Part shown: one piece after another, positions 17,318 to 26,064 of the stretch | Position numbering within the stretch: the first letter of the stretch is position 1 | Layout of the letters: each line of letters begins with the position of its first letter | Made by a program: the position numbers and the translations under genes | Source of the DNA: Gp1-AA133 sp964641665 | Lineage (GTDB): Bacteria > Acidobacteriota > Terriglobia > Terriglobales > Acidobacteriaceae | Assembly: GCA_964641665.1 (NCBI GenBank) | Contig: CAZXKO010000095.1 | Location: 1-64,000 of the forward strand | Direction of reading: 5' to 3' | Length of the DNA stretch: 64,000 nt | The notes under the pieces: generated by a model | The model's database searches: none | What the model saw: the letters and a program-made list of their open reading frames with translations, nothing else | What the model was told of the DNA's origin: nothing

Positions 17318-18895
17318 TTACTCGATTCCGAGTTCCTTGGCTAGCGCTTTCCACTTGGAATCGACCAGAGCTTTGGTTTTGCCGTCCATCGTGATTTCGT
17401 CGGGCCAGGGTCGCGTGAAGCCTTCGCTCGACCACTTGCGCGTTGCATCCACTCCCATCTTCGATCCGTAGTTGGCGAGACGGGACGCGTGGTCGAGGGA
17501 ATCGATCGGACCGAGCGTGAACTGGATGTCGCGTTCGGGATCGATGTTGTTGAGAACTTTGAGTGTCACCTCGCCAATATCCTGCACGTCGACGTCTTCG
17601 TCCACAACCAGAATGCACTTCGTGAACATCGCCTGACCCAGCGACCAGATGGCGTTCATCACCTTCCGCGCCTGTCCCGGGTACGATTTTCGAATCGAGA
17701 CGATCATCAGGTTGTGAAACACGCCTTCGAGCGGCAGATTGATGTCGACGATTTCCGGGATTGTGACCTTCATCAGCGGAAGAAAGATACGCTCAACGGC
17801 TTTGCCCATCCATCCGTCTTCCATGGGCGGCTTCCCGACGATCGTAGTGGCATAGATCGGATCTTTACGGTGTGTAACGCACGTAAGATGAAATACCGGG
17901 TACTGGTCCTCGAGCGAATAGAAGCCCGTGTGGTCACCAAAAGGGCCTTCACTGCGGAGTTCATCCAGATTCACGTAACCTTCGAGGATGATCTCCGCAT
18001 CCGCGGGAACTTCGAGATCCACGGTTTCGCATTTCACCAGTTCAACCGGCTTCTGGCGCAGAAATCCTGCAATCAGGAACTCTTCCACGTCGGGTGGCGC
18101 GGGAACGATCGCAGAAAAAGTCAACGCAGGATCCGTACCGATGGCCACCGCGACTTCCATCTTGCCAGACGGCCGATCGCCCGGTGCGAGAACCGAGCCG
18201 CCGGACGATCTCGCCATGATGTCGACCGCCGCGGTCGCGGCGGATTGAGTTGGTAAGACAGCAGCGTTCCGAATCGCGTCTCGATAATGTTCGGCGGCCA
18301 CCTTCTGCCGCTGCCAGTGCATGCCCGTGGTGGTTGCGTCGTAGACCTGCATCCGGTACATGCCGACGTTTCGCTTTCCGGTTCGTGGATCGCGGGTGAT
18401 CACGCACGGTAGCGTAATGAAGCGTCCCGCATCCTGGGGCCAGCATCGCAGAATGGGAAAATCGAGTAACGAAAAACTTTCGCGCTTGATGATTTGTTTG
18501 CAGGCACCAGTCGTCACCGTCTTCGGAAAGAACTTGCCCATCTCCGCGAGCATTGGCAGCATCTTCACTTTGTCGAGAAACCCCTGGGGAGACTTGACAT
18601 CCATGAACCCGCGAATGCGGTCAGCGACTTCGTCGAGCGAACCTACCTCAAGCGCAAGGTTCATCCGGCGTGCTGATCCAAACTGGTTAATCAGGAGCTG
18701 CGATCCAGGGTGGCCTTTAACGTTCTCAAACAGGAGCGCGGGACCTCCGGCACCATACTTGACCGAACGGCTCTTGCTCACGCGGTCGGTGATCTCGGCG
18801 ATTTCGAGGAGGGGATCGGCTTCGCTGCGAACCTTCTTGAGTTCGCCGGCACGGTCGAGCGCCGCAATCCACTCGCGCAAGTCGTTATAGGCCAA
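17318..18895 (-). CDS. ubiD: UbiD-family prenylated-FMN decarboxylase
   Basis: 525 residues, full length for UbiD-type (de)carboxylases that use prenylated FMN. It opens with the family N-terminus (YNDLREWIAALDRAGELKKV) and contains RDPRTGKRNVGMYRMQVYD, EGPFGDHTGFYSLEDQYP, ATTIVGKPPMEDGWMGKA and a C-terminal CILVVDEDVDVQD block. In ubiquinone or menaquinone-type pathways such enzymes remove the ring carboxyl group. No ubiX-like prenyl-FMN synthase lies in the window, so the quinone role is likely but not proved. A minus-strand TATAAT at 18925-18930 lies 30 bases before the ATG. Confidence 0.93.
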   Translation of the reverse strand: MAYNDLREWIAALDRAGELKKVRSEADPLLEIAEITDRVSKSRSVKYGAGGPALLFENVKGHPGSQLLINQFGSARRMNLALEVGSLDEVADRIRGFMDVKSPQGFLDKVKMLPMLAEMGKFFPKTVTTGACKQIIKRESFSLLDFPILRCWPQDAGRFITLPCVITRDPRTGKRNVGMYRMQVYDATTTGMHWQRQKVAAEHYRDAIRNAAVLPTQSAATAAVDIMARSSGGSVLAPGDRPSGKMEVAVAIGTDPALTFSAIVPAPPDVEEFLIAGFLRQKPVELVKCETVDLEVPADAEIILEGYVNLDELRSEGPFGDHTGFYSLEDQYPVFHLTCVTHRKDPIYATTIVGKPPMEDGWMGKAVERIFLPLMKVTIPEIVDINLPLEGVFHNLMIVSIRKSYPGQARKVMNAIWSLGQAMFTKCILVVDEDVDVQDIGEVTLKVLNNIDPERDIQFTLGPIDSLDHASRLANYGSKMGVDATRKWSSEGFTRPWPDEITMDGKTKALVDSKWKALAKELGIE

Positions 18896-18924
18896 GAATC
18901 CTCCGGTTGCTAAAGGAACTGACG

Positions 18925-18930
18925 ATTATA
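18925..18930 (-). promoter_or_regulatory. TATAAT -10 box of ubiD
   Basis: The minus strand reads CTATAATCG here, a consensus -10 hexamer placing transcription initiation about 23 bases before the ubiD ATG. No good -35 box is visible at 16-18 bases. Confidence 0.35.
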
Positions 18931-18951
18931 GAGCCGGAAGCACGCTCATAA

Positions 18952-20274
18952 ATGTACAGTTTGAAGACGTCCGCTTCACACGGCGGCCCGTCTATGCCTT
19001 ATAGTTTCATCGGGGTGGAGCCATTGAAGCGCAGAGTTGTGATCACGGGCATGGGTGCGATCAGCCCGAACGGCATCGGGCGCGAAGCATTCGCGGAGGC
19101 AATCCTCGCCGGACGTTCAGGGGTACGGCGCATTTCGCACTTCGATCCAAGCGAGATCCCGGTGCAGATCGCGGGCGAGGTCCGCGGCTTCGACGAACTA
19201 GAGTGGGTGGACAAGCGCGAACGCAAGCACGTGTCGCGTGTTCTTCCCCTTGCTCTCGCTGCGGCGAGCGAAGCTCTCCAGCATGCTGGACTAGATACCG
19301 CTTCCCTTTCCCTCGAGCAGCGCCGCCGCTTCGGCGTGATTCTCGGCTCCGGCGGCGGTTCGCAGGAATTTACTGAGGAGCAGTATCGCCTCTTCTTCCA
19401 TCAGCAATATCGCCGGATGAGCCTGTTCTGCGTTCCAACCGGAGTGATGGGCACCTTCTCCAGCGACGCAAGCATCCGCTTCGGCCTGCGTGGCCCCAGT
19501 CAGGTCATCACGACGGGATGCACGTCATCCACCGATGCCCTCGGCTACTCCATGCGCACGATCCAGTCCGGCCGCGCCGACACGATTCTGACCGGCGGCG
19601 CCGACGCACCCATCGCCCTTGGGATTGTGAAGGGCTTCATTCTCATGAAGATTCTGACCGACGCGTGGAACCAGGCGCCGGAGAAGGGCTCCCGTCCCTT
19701 TTCCATGGACCGGGACGGATTCGTCCTGGCCGAGGGCGCCTGGATGTTTGTGCTCGAAGAATACGAGCGCGCGCGAGCCCGGGGTGCACACATCCTGGCA
19801 GAGATCGCAGGATACGGCTCGACCTGCGAAGCGTTTCACCGCGTCCGACTCAAGGAATGTGGTGAGGAACCGGCGCGCGCAATCGGACTGGCCATGCAGC
19901 AAGCGGGCATCGGAGCGCAGGATGTCGATTATGTGAATCTGCACGGAACCTCGACGCAGCTGAACGATCGTATTGAGACCCAGGCGCTCAAGCTGGCGTT
20001 GGGCGAGCGGGCGGCGCAGATGCCCATGTCTGCGTTGAAGTCGCAGATCGGGCATCCCCAAGGGGCATGCGGTGCTGCCGGAGTTGCGGCCACGATTGTG
20101 GCGATGCAGCGCGGCCAGATTGCGCCCACCATCAACCTGGACAAGCCCGACCCGGAATGTGACCTGGACTATGTGCCAGAGGCTGGACGCAAGGCAGGCA
20201 TCGAGCACGCGGTGTGCAATTGCATTGCTTTTGGATCAAAAAATTCTGCACTGGTGTTGCGGAAAGTCGCTTGA
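18952..20274 (+). CDS. Beta-ketoacyl-ACP synthase II-like (FabF family)
   Basis: 440 residues from ATG 18952. ATG 18994 or a GTG/TTG near 19015-19036 would also keep the core, which begins RRVVITGMGAISPNG. It is a condensing enzyme with the Cys-His-His triad: Cys in TTGCTSSTDA (about residue 185), His in NLHGTSTQLND (about 328) and His in SQIGHPQGACGAAG (about 364). A terminal GSKNSALVL matches the FabF ending. It elongates acyl-ACP chains or acts in a specialised lipid or polyketide pathway. No acyl carrier protein or other fab gene is adjacent, so it is a stand-alone paralogue. The DinB gene follows after 55 bases. Confidence 0.9.
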   Translation: MYSLKTSASHGGPSMPYSFIGVEPLKRRVVITGMGAISPNGIGREAFAEAILAGRSGVRRISHFDPSEIPVQIAGEVRGFDELEWVDKRERKHVSRVLPLALAAASEALQHAGLDTASLSLEQRRRFGVILGSGGGSQEFTEEQYRLFFHQQYRRMSLFCVPTGVMGTFSSDASIRFGLRGPSQVITTGCTSSTDALGYSMRTIQSGRADTILTGGADAPIALGIVKGFILMKILTDAWNQAPEKGSRPFSMDRDGFVLAEGAWMFVLEEYERARARGAHILAEIAGYGSTCEAFHRVRLKECGEEPARAIGLAMQQAGIGAQDVDYVNLHGTSTQLNDRIETQALKLALGERAAQMPMSALKSQIGHPQGACGAAGVAATIVAMQRGQIAPTINLDKPDPECDLDYVPEAGRKAGIEHAVCNCIAFGSKNSALVLRKVA

Positions 20275-20329
20275 ACAGTGGGAAAACCCCTTCCCACCAG
20301 AAACCGAAGTACACACCAAGGACTCCAGC

Positions 20330-20797
20330 ATGAGCACGCTAAACGAAACCATCGCATCGGGATTCGCCGGCCATTATGAGCTCCTGGCGTCCCGGGTTCA
20401 CGAGTTAGCCGACCCGCTGAGCGACGAACAGTTCTGGAAAAAGCCCTTCTCGTTCGGCAATAGCTTCGGACACCTCTTGCTGCATCTGACGGGCAATTTG
20501 AACTACTACATCGGCGCTGAGATCGCAGGAACCGGCTACGTGCGCGATCGCGATCGGGAATTCAATGAGACGGCGCGGCCGTCGAAAAACGAGGTGATGC
20601 GTCGTTTCGACGAGGCAGTGGCGATGGTCGCGCGCACCGCTCGCACTCATTCAGAAAACGACTGGTCCACCCAGTACACGGCCCTGCGCGAAGCAGATGC
20701 TGGCAACCGTTTCAACATCTTCCTGCGCTGCGCGAGTCATCTTCATCATCACCTGGGGCAGATGACCTATCTCCATAAGGAACTGACTCGCGAATAG
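20330..20797 (+). CDS. DinB-family (DUF664-like) protein
   Basis: 155 residues from ATG 20330. Four-helix bundle of the DinB/YfiT superfamily: first helix with HYELLASRVHELAD, metal-ligand type His residues in FGHLLLHLTGNLNYYIG and near the C-terminus in SHLHHHLGQMTYL. Members are thiol-dependent or metal-binding enzymes and damage-inducible proteins of varied function; the specific role here is unknown. It is co-directional with the ketosynthase and ends 41 bases before the convergent hydrolase stop. Confidence 0.85.
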   Translation: MSTLNETIASGFAGHYELLASRVHELADPLSDEQFWKKPFSFGNSFGHLLLHLTGNLNYYIGAEIAGTGYVRDRDREFNETARPSKNEVMRRFDEAVAMVARTARTHSENDWSTQYTALREADAGNRFNIFLRCASHLHHHLGQMTYLHKELTRE

Positions 20798-20838
20798 CGA
20801 AGACGCCTGGGTACGAATGCGCTGCTCCTTATCGTCCG

Positions 20839-21636
20839 TTACCGAAGCAATTCCAGAACACTCGCTTCCACCTTCCCCCAGGCGGCAGAGCGCGGGTCAA
20901 TCAGGTCGAAGTGGCCCGCCGTTGCAATCTCCACAAGCGCCACATCCTCTTTCGCTTTCTTCTTTTTCTCAACGTAGTCTCTACTGAAACCGGGGGGGAC
21001 GTCGTCGTCGTGCAACCCATGAGTTACGATCTGCCTCGCCTGTGGAATCGCGAGCCCCATGGGATCGGCATCCTGGTAGTGATCCGGAACGTCCTTCGGC
21101 GTGCCACCCAGGAAATCAACCACCGCGTCGCTGCTCAGATGAAGGGCGAACGCCTGCTGCAGGTCGACCACCCCCGCCAACGAAACTGCCCTTCTTACCG
21201 ACGGTTCGTGACTCGCCAGGCACAAGGCCAGTTGCCCTCCCGCGGAGTGACCCATTACGACGACTCTCGCCGGGTCCAGTCGGTGGTGTTTTGCAATCTG
21301 CGGAAGAAACCGATACCCGTTCGCGATATCTTCGAACGTCCCTGGCCAGCCCCCGCCCGGATTCCCCACGCGGCGGTATTCCAGGTTCCACGTGGCACAC
21401 CCTTTTTTTGTTAGGGCAGCGCACAGATGTCCGGCGTGTGCCAGGTCGTATTTTGCGCGCCAGTATCCCCCGTGAATGTTCATCACAACCGCAAACGGAC
21501 CGTTCCCCTCGGGCAGGCGAAGATCCCCGAACTGGTTCGGGTCCGTCCCGTAGGCGAGGCGCGAGTCCGCGGCAGGGGGCGGTAGGGTGAGGATATCCTC
21601 CGACATACGACTGTCATTCTTATCACAGGCGGCCAC
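20839..21636 (-). CDS. Alpha/beta hydrolase (BD-FAE/kynurenine formamidase-like)
   Basis: 265 residues; MSEDILTL at 21606 is an alternative start that gives 255. The oxyanion-hole motif is MNIHGGYWRAKYD, the nucleophile is Ser in VVMGHSAGGQLAL, an acid lies near THGLHDDDVP and the His in TAGHFDLIDP. The HGG.W plus GHSAGG pair is the signature of the esterase/formamidase group. There is no clear signal peptide, so it is probably cytoplasmic. It is convergent with the DinB gene. Confidence 0.88.
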   Translation of the reverse strand: MAACDKNDSRMSEDILTLPPPAADSRLAYGTDPNQFGDLRLPEGNGPFAVVMNIHGGYWRAKYDLAHAGHLCAALTKKGCATWNLEYRRVGNPGGGWPGTFEDIANGYRFLPQIAKHHRLDPARVVVMGHSAGGQLALCLASHEPSVRRAVSLAGVVDLQQAFALHLSSDAVVDFLGGTPKDVPDHYQDADPMGLAIPQARQIVTHGLHDDDVPPGFSRDYVEKKKKAKEDVALVEIATAGHFDLIDPRSAAWGKVEASVLELLR

Positions 21637-21806
21637 GCCCCAGACTGTAGGCTGCGTCTTTACGATTCTTTACTGCTTTTGACATTTTGCCGACAACTGC
21701 TCTCACCTTCTGCGTTACAACGGCGGAAAGAAGGTGACCTCCAACCGGCCACCCACTCCCCCAAGCCAGGCCACCCACAAAATCTGTTTTGAAATGGAGC
21801 TACTCG

Positions 21807-22821
21807 ATGAAGTACACGCTCGCAACGCTCCTGGCCCTGTGTCTCACGGGAGCCGCCCACGCCCAAACACTTAACATTTCGGAACTGCTTGGTTTTCCCT
21901 GCACGCCGCCCCTGTCGTCGTTTTGCGTTGATGGCGCGCAGCCGGTGGCGCTCATCCAGGCTTCCGACGGCAACTTCTACGGTGTAAACCAGACCAGCTT
22001 TGCTGCCCACGGTACCACCGTGCACCCGGCCGGCCGTACCCTCTTCAAAATCACGGCTGGGGGTCAGGTTACGGTGGTTTATACCTTTCAGCGCAACACC
22101 ACCACCGGATTCTTCGACCAAGGCAGCAACCCCGCCGCGTTGGCGGAAGGAACTGACGGCTTCTTGTACGGCGTAGCGGGAACGGGCGGACCGACCTCGG
22201 CCAGCGCTGGGACCGTTTTCAAGGTCAGCAAGTTCGGCACCGGCTTTCAGGTTCTGCAAACCTTCTGCACGAGTTTGTACGACGGGCGGGTTTGCAACAA
22301 CATCATCCCTGGGACCGACGGCAATTTGTACGGGACCACGACCGCCGGCGGATTTTTCCCATCCAACGGTAGTTGCGAAGGCCTGGGTTGCGGCGTGTTC
22401 CGGCCGACGCCTCCTGGGACCTACACCGTGTTGCATGCCCTGAATGGGACCACCGATGACTCGGTGCCTCTCGGAGTCAGCACGCTGGCAGGCTCGGTCC
22501 AAAGCGTGTTGGTCGCTCACGCTGCCTTCGGCGAAGAAATTCGGAGTGGGACCGCTGCTGCAAGCTTCCGATGGAAACCTGTGGACCACGTCCACCGTGG
22601 GTGGGTCCTCAAACTACGGTCAGGTGCTGGCGATCAGCGAAACCGGCAACATTGTTCATGAGTTGCCCTTCAACGGAACCAACGGAGCCTCCCCGGTCGC
22701 GGGAGTTATTCAGGCAACCAACGGCACGCTCTACGGGACCACTACGGATCGCGGGGTTGACGCGAAAGGAAACGTGGCCTTCGGAAACATCTTCACGATC
22801 GCCGGGCTTCCTATTCCGTGA
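21807..22821 (+). pseudogene. Secreted GloVer-repeat protein, frameshifted
   Basis: Start ATG 21807 (GGAG eight bases upstream) with a clear signal peptide MKYTLATLLALCLTGAAHAQ. The mature part has tandem repeats of the type LIQASDGNFYGVNQ, LAEGTDGFLYGVAG, IPGTDGNLYGTTTAGG, as in the 'choice-of-anchor tandem repeat GloVer' proteins, which are beta-propeller-like and extracellular. The first frame degenerates after about 22500. From about 22540 the next frame continues LLQASDGNLWTTSTVGG, IQATNGTLYGTTT and ends FGNIFTIAGLPIP at 22821. One frameshift therefore splits an otherwise coherent 337-residue protein, which may be real decay or a base-call error. Confidence 0.8.
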
Positions 22822-22869
22822 CTTGTTCGTTCGATTGTCAACCGTAGGACGCCCGGCCCAACCAAACAC

Positions 22870-22898
22870 GAGCCCGCTTCCTTTGTGGAGGCGGGCTC
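22870..22898. terminator. Hairpin between convergent genes
   Basis: GAGCCCGC (22870-22877) pairs with GCGGGCTC (22891-22898), and TTCC/GGAG extends the stem to 12 pairs around a TTTGT loop. It lies between the GloVer gene and the convergent DDN-like gene and can serve either, though neither side has a long T-run. Confidence 0.55.
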
Positions 22899-22902
22899 TC
22901 GC

Positions 22903-23280
22903 CTAATCCGGCACCAGTTCCACCACCGTGCCATCACCCCACCCGTACTTCTGGCGAGACAAACCCTGGATCTCGTCGCGCAGAACCGGATCTGCCTGAC
23001 CGAGAATGCGGGCACGCGCGGCAAAGGATCGCTCTCCCACGCGCACTTGTACCGCGGAATCGGCATGGAGATTTTGCACCCAGTGAGAGGTTGGGTGTTC
23101 GGCGATAACGTAGAACCGGCCTTGGCGCTCAGTGAACCATATCTCGATTTCGCGCGCCTGCCCGCTCTTGCGCCCGCGTGTGGTCAGGTACAGGTACTGT
23201 TCGCGATCCCGGCTACTGGCCTTTGAGCTTGAGCTTGGATTTGTTTTCTTCAAGGAATTGCCGCAGGTTCTCGGTGGCAT
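22903..23280 (-). CDS. Nitroreductase/DDN-family (F420- or flavin-type) protein
   Basis: About 125 residues from ATG 23280, though family members usually begin shortly before LTTRGRKSG, so the true start may be inside. Landmarks are LYLTTRGRKSGQAREIEIWF, FYVIAEHPTSHWVQNLHAD and the closing YGWGDGTVVELVP. These match the split-beta-barrel deazaflavin-dependent nitroreductase (DDN) family; whether it uses F420, FMN or heme is not visible. The 5' end overlaps the upstream small gene by up to 68 bases, so the two are probably translated from one message. Confidence 0.78.
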   Translation of the reverse strand: MPPRTCGNSLKKTNPSSSSKASSRDREQYLYLTTRGRKSGQAREIEIWFTERQGRFYVIAEHPTSHWVQNLHADSAVQVRVGERSFAARARILGQADPVLRDEIQGLSRQKYGWGDGTVVELVPD

Positions 23281-23461
23281 CGAGTAATCGCGTCCACTGC
23301 TCGTAGTACAGAGTGACCGGGAAGCGGCCTAGCCCGTACACGCTCACCCCACCCTTCTCCGACACCTTGAACTCCATGGTGCCGCTGCGCTTTTTGGTTT
23401 CTACCTGCTTCTCCAGATCTTGCAGGCGAGCTTTCAATTCCTCGTAAGTAGGTTCTGTCAT
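23213..23461 (-). CDS. Conserved small hypothetical protein
   Basis: 82 residues from ATG 23461, chosen over a TTG at 23473 because GAGG lies six bases upstream of the ATG. An N-terminal amphipathic/coiled-coil helix (YEELKARLQDLEKQVETKK) is followed by a small beta domain (MEFKVSEKGGVSVYGLGRFP) and a charged helix ending KSKLKLKG. Similar short proteins with VYGLGRFPVTLY occur widely in bacteria without known function. It probably forms a two-gene unit with the DDN-like gene it overlaps. Confidence 0.75.
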   Translation of the reverse strand: MTEPTYEELKARLQDLEKQVETKKRSGTMEFKVSEKGGVSVYGLGRFPVTLYYEQWTRLLDATENLRQFLEENKSKLKLKGQ

Positions 23462-23553
23462 GGAAAACCTCAAATGATTTCGCTATCGATCCATCATAGA
23501 AGGGACCCGTGCATTCCGTCGAGAGCGCTATGCGGCGGTCCTTCATCGCCCGT

Positions 23554-25794
23554 TCAGAACAGTCTCCCGAGCTGAAAGTAGAGCTTGTGGTGCCCGCGAT
23601 CGCCCACGCTGCCGCCGAAAACCACTGGACCAATGAAAGACTGCACCAGCACGGCCGCATTGAAGTCATTGGGCAAGCGCGTATCGGTTTGGTTGACGGC
23701 TCCGTACGCCTTACCGATCTCGTAGTCCGCCACCAGATACACATTGTTGCCCAGTAGCGGCGACAACTGCGCCAAGCGTCGAATGTAACCCGGCTGGAAC
23801 AGGAAGTACTGGTTGGTCAACAACTCATTCATCCCGTAAGCAGCCAACCGTTGTGGGCCGCCGATCCCAAACATGGGAAGCCCCGTATGGCGATAGCCCA
23901 TTGTCGACCCACCGGACGCCAGCAGGAACAGCGAGTTCGTTTTGTGAACCCGATGAAAAACGCCGGTCCGGAGCTCTGCCAGCGGGAAGTGTTCGGTCGC
24001 GGAGGGGTTGGCATCGTAAAACTCCAGGCGCGATTGCACCAGGAAGCCTTGTCGAGGCAGCGTCGGATCGTCGGTGTGATCGATGACGTAACGGACCCGC
24101 GAAAATCCCTGTCGGCCGCTCACGTTGTTTAGGAGTCCCGGACTTCCGATCGTCCGGGTCAGTGACAAGTAGTCCAGCTGGTAGCCGAAGCGCAGTTCCG
24201 AAAAGCGGCTTGCTGCTACCCCGAAGTCGAGCCCTCCGCCCGCCGTATGTTGTCGGAAGGTGGCGATGCGAGCGTCATCGAAATACAGGTCGAAGGGCTG
24301 GGAACTGGCAAAAAGGCGCGGCGCTGCGAAAAAATGACTGAACCAGTTGACGGGGTGGTAGTACTCCGACGCCACGCCGTAGGTCGTGCCTACAATAAAG
24401 TCGTTGCGCAGTTCCGACCCGAATCCGCCAATGTCGTTAAACGTAACCCGGGCTCCGAGGCTGAAGCGAACGTCCGTGTAGTCGGACCCATCAATGACGA
24501 AGAGCGGGTTGACGGTCGGCGGAGCGTAATCCTTCTCCTCGGCACGCACCAGCAGCCCGTCTTCGCCATTCCGGTGAGCCAACTGAAAACCCGCGCGCGC
24601 GAACCGCCCTAGGCCAGTCACGTTGGTTAGATCGGAATCGAGCCGCGAGAAATCAACCGGCCTTCCCAGGTTTCCCGCCAGGTTCCTTTCAATACCTTCT
24701 GCGATTACTGGCGCGGTTCCGGTCACTTCGATGAATTGGGGCACGGGCACCGGGCGCCGGCGTGCCCGGCGGCGATTCACGTAGTCGGCCCAGTCCTGAT
24801 CGTTGAGGGCGAGTCGCTCCAGCAGGCGGGCGCGCGCTTTCGCCCCGGCATAACCCAGTTCGTTAATTTTCCGCGCTTCCTGGTAGTCGGTGCTCGTGTA
24901 TTCCTCGGTGTGCACTGGAATCAGGATGTCGGCCTTCTTCATGCTCTCCAGTTCATTGACCGAGATCATGACGCTGACCGAGTGCTGCAAAACCGTGAAC
25001 GCCGAGAGCGGCTCGTCGGGCGTCAGCGGAGCAGTTTCCAGGTGGACGGCAATGACGATGTCGGCGCCCATAGCTCGCGCCACGTCGACCGGCAGGTTTT
25101 CGATCAGGCCTCCGTCGACAAACACCCGTCCGTCCCGGCGAACCGGGCTGAAAATTGCAGGCAGCGACATGGTGGCCCGCAACGCCTCCGAGAGCGAACC
25201 ATCTTCAAATACCTTTGCCTGGCCGCTCACTAAGTCCGTGGCAACGCACCGGAACGGCGTGGGCAGTTCGTCAAAACTCTTGAGATCGGAATACGGGAGC
25301 GCCACCTGGTCGAGAATCAGGCCGACCTGGTGACCGGAATTGAAGCCGCTGGGAAAAACCACTCCATGGCGCAGACCAAACTCGAGATCATTGGGATATT
25401 CGCGCTTATCCTCTTTCCTGCGAAACGACCGCGCCCGGTATGGAAGTTCGTTTCGGAGAGATCGATTCCAGTTCACTCCCTGGAGGAATCTGTCGATCTC
25501 GCTCCCCGACATCCCCGTGGCGTACAAGCCTCCAACCAAGCCGCCCATGCTCGTGCCGGCGACGTAATCCACCGGAATGTGATTCTCTTCAAACCAGCGC
25601 AACACTCCGACGTGGGCCAGGCCGAGCGCTCCCCCGCCTTCCAGTACCAGCCCGATGGTCGGCCGCCGCGTTGCCTGGGCCGAGGGTGTTGGCGATGGCT
25701 GTTGAGTGGGTTGAGCTTCTTGACCCCAAGTCACGAACGAACACGACAGAACCACAAGAAGACGGAGAGAACGAGCAAGAACGCAGAGCTTCAT
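23554..25794 (-). CDS. Patatin-like phospholipase with outer-membrane barrel (PlpD-like)
   Basis: 746 residues from ATG 25794 (GGAG six bases upstream); the open frame extends to 26037 but adds only repeat-derived sequence. Order: signal peptide ending FVTWGQEA, patatin domain (about 45-330) with the glycine-rich LVLEGGGALGLAHVGVL, Ser of GTSMGG and Asp of the VDGGLIENLP dyad. Next comes a POTRA-like segment (about 345-430; IEVTGTAPVIAEGIERNLAG) and a C-terminal beta-barrel of the BamA/TamA superfamily ending FGGSVGDRGHHKLYFQLGRLF, with a terminal aromatic. This is the type Vd autotransporter/PlpD architecture, a phospholipase A1 carried by its own barrel. Confidence 0.93.
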   Translation of the reverse strand: MKLCVLARSLRLLVVLSCSFVTWGQEAQPTQQPSPTPSAQATRRPTIGLVLEGGGALGLAHVGVLRWFEENHIPVDYVAGTSMGGLVGGLYATGMSGSEIDRFLQGVNWNRSLRNELPYRARSFRRKEDKREYPNDLEFGLRHGVVFPSGFNSGHQVGLILDQVALPYSDLKSFDELPTPFRCVATDLVSGQAKVFEDGSLSEALRATMSLPAIFSPVRRDGRVFVDGGLIENLPVDVARAMGADIVIAVHLETAPLTPDEPLSAFTVLQHSVSVMISVNELESMKKADILIPVHTEEYTSTDYQEARKINELGYAGAKARARLLERLALNDQDWADYVNRRRARRRPVPVPQFIEVTGTAPVIAEGIERNLAGNLGRPVDFSRLDSDLTNVTGLGRFARAGFQLAHRNGEDGLLVRAEEKDYAPPTVNPLFVIDGSDYTDVRFSLGARVTFNDIGGFGSELRNDFIVGTTYGVASEYYHPVNWFSHFFAAPRLFASSQPFDLYFDDARIATFRQHTAGGGLDFGVAASRFSELRFGYQLDYLSLTRTIGSPGLLNNVSGRQGFSRVRYVIDHTDDPTLPRQGFLVQSRLEFYDANPSATEHFPLAELRTGVFHRVHKTNSLFLLASGGSTMGYRHTGLPMFGIGGPQRLAAYGMNELLTNQYFLFQPGYIRRLAQLSPLLGNNVYLVADYEIGKAYGAVNQTDTRLPNDFNAAVLVQSFIGPVVFGGSVGDRGHHKLYFQLGRLF

Positions 25795-25936
25795 GCCAAC
25801 TCCAGGAACAGAAAAAGAGTATAGCTGGGCGACAGACCCCATCAGAGTTGTCAGTGAAGGAACAGACGTGCAGGAGACGCGGGTCCAGCGAATGAGATGA
25901 CCTAGACCCGACGTGCCGAAGAGGTGGGGTTTTCTT

Positions 25937-25982
25937 AGCGTCCTTTGCGGCCTTTCTTTGCGCCCTTTGCGGTTAAAGGCTT
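25937..25982. repeat. Intergenic 'GCGTCCTTTGCGG' repeat copy
   Basis: A 46-base copy of a dispersed word family (GCGTCCTTTGCGGCCTTTC, then TTTGCGCCCTTTGCGGTTAAAG) lies between the SYLF and patatin genes. Related copies are at about 34686-34735, 46187-46294, 47271-47352, 50250-50309 and 61628-61692. Confidence 0.6.
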
Positions 25983-25999
25983 TTCTGCGTGTCCTCCAT

Positions 26000-26039
26000 G
26001 GAAAGAAAAAAGGGTGGCCCCGTCGAAACGGCGCCACCC
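26000..26039 (-). terminator. Rho-independent terminator of the SYLF gene
   Basis: On the minus strand GGGTGGC (26039-26033) pairs with GCCACCC (26018-26012), with an inner CCG/CGG, and is followed immediately by TTTTTTCTTTCC. It begins 25 bases after the SYLF stop. This is the cleanest intrinsic terminator in the window. Confidence 0.85.
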
Positions 26040-26064
26040 GAAATCTTCAAGCCTGACCAGCGCC

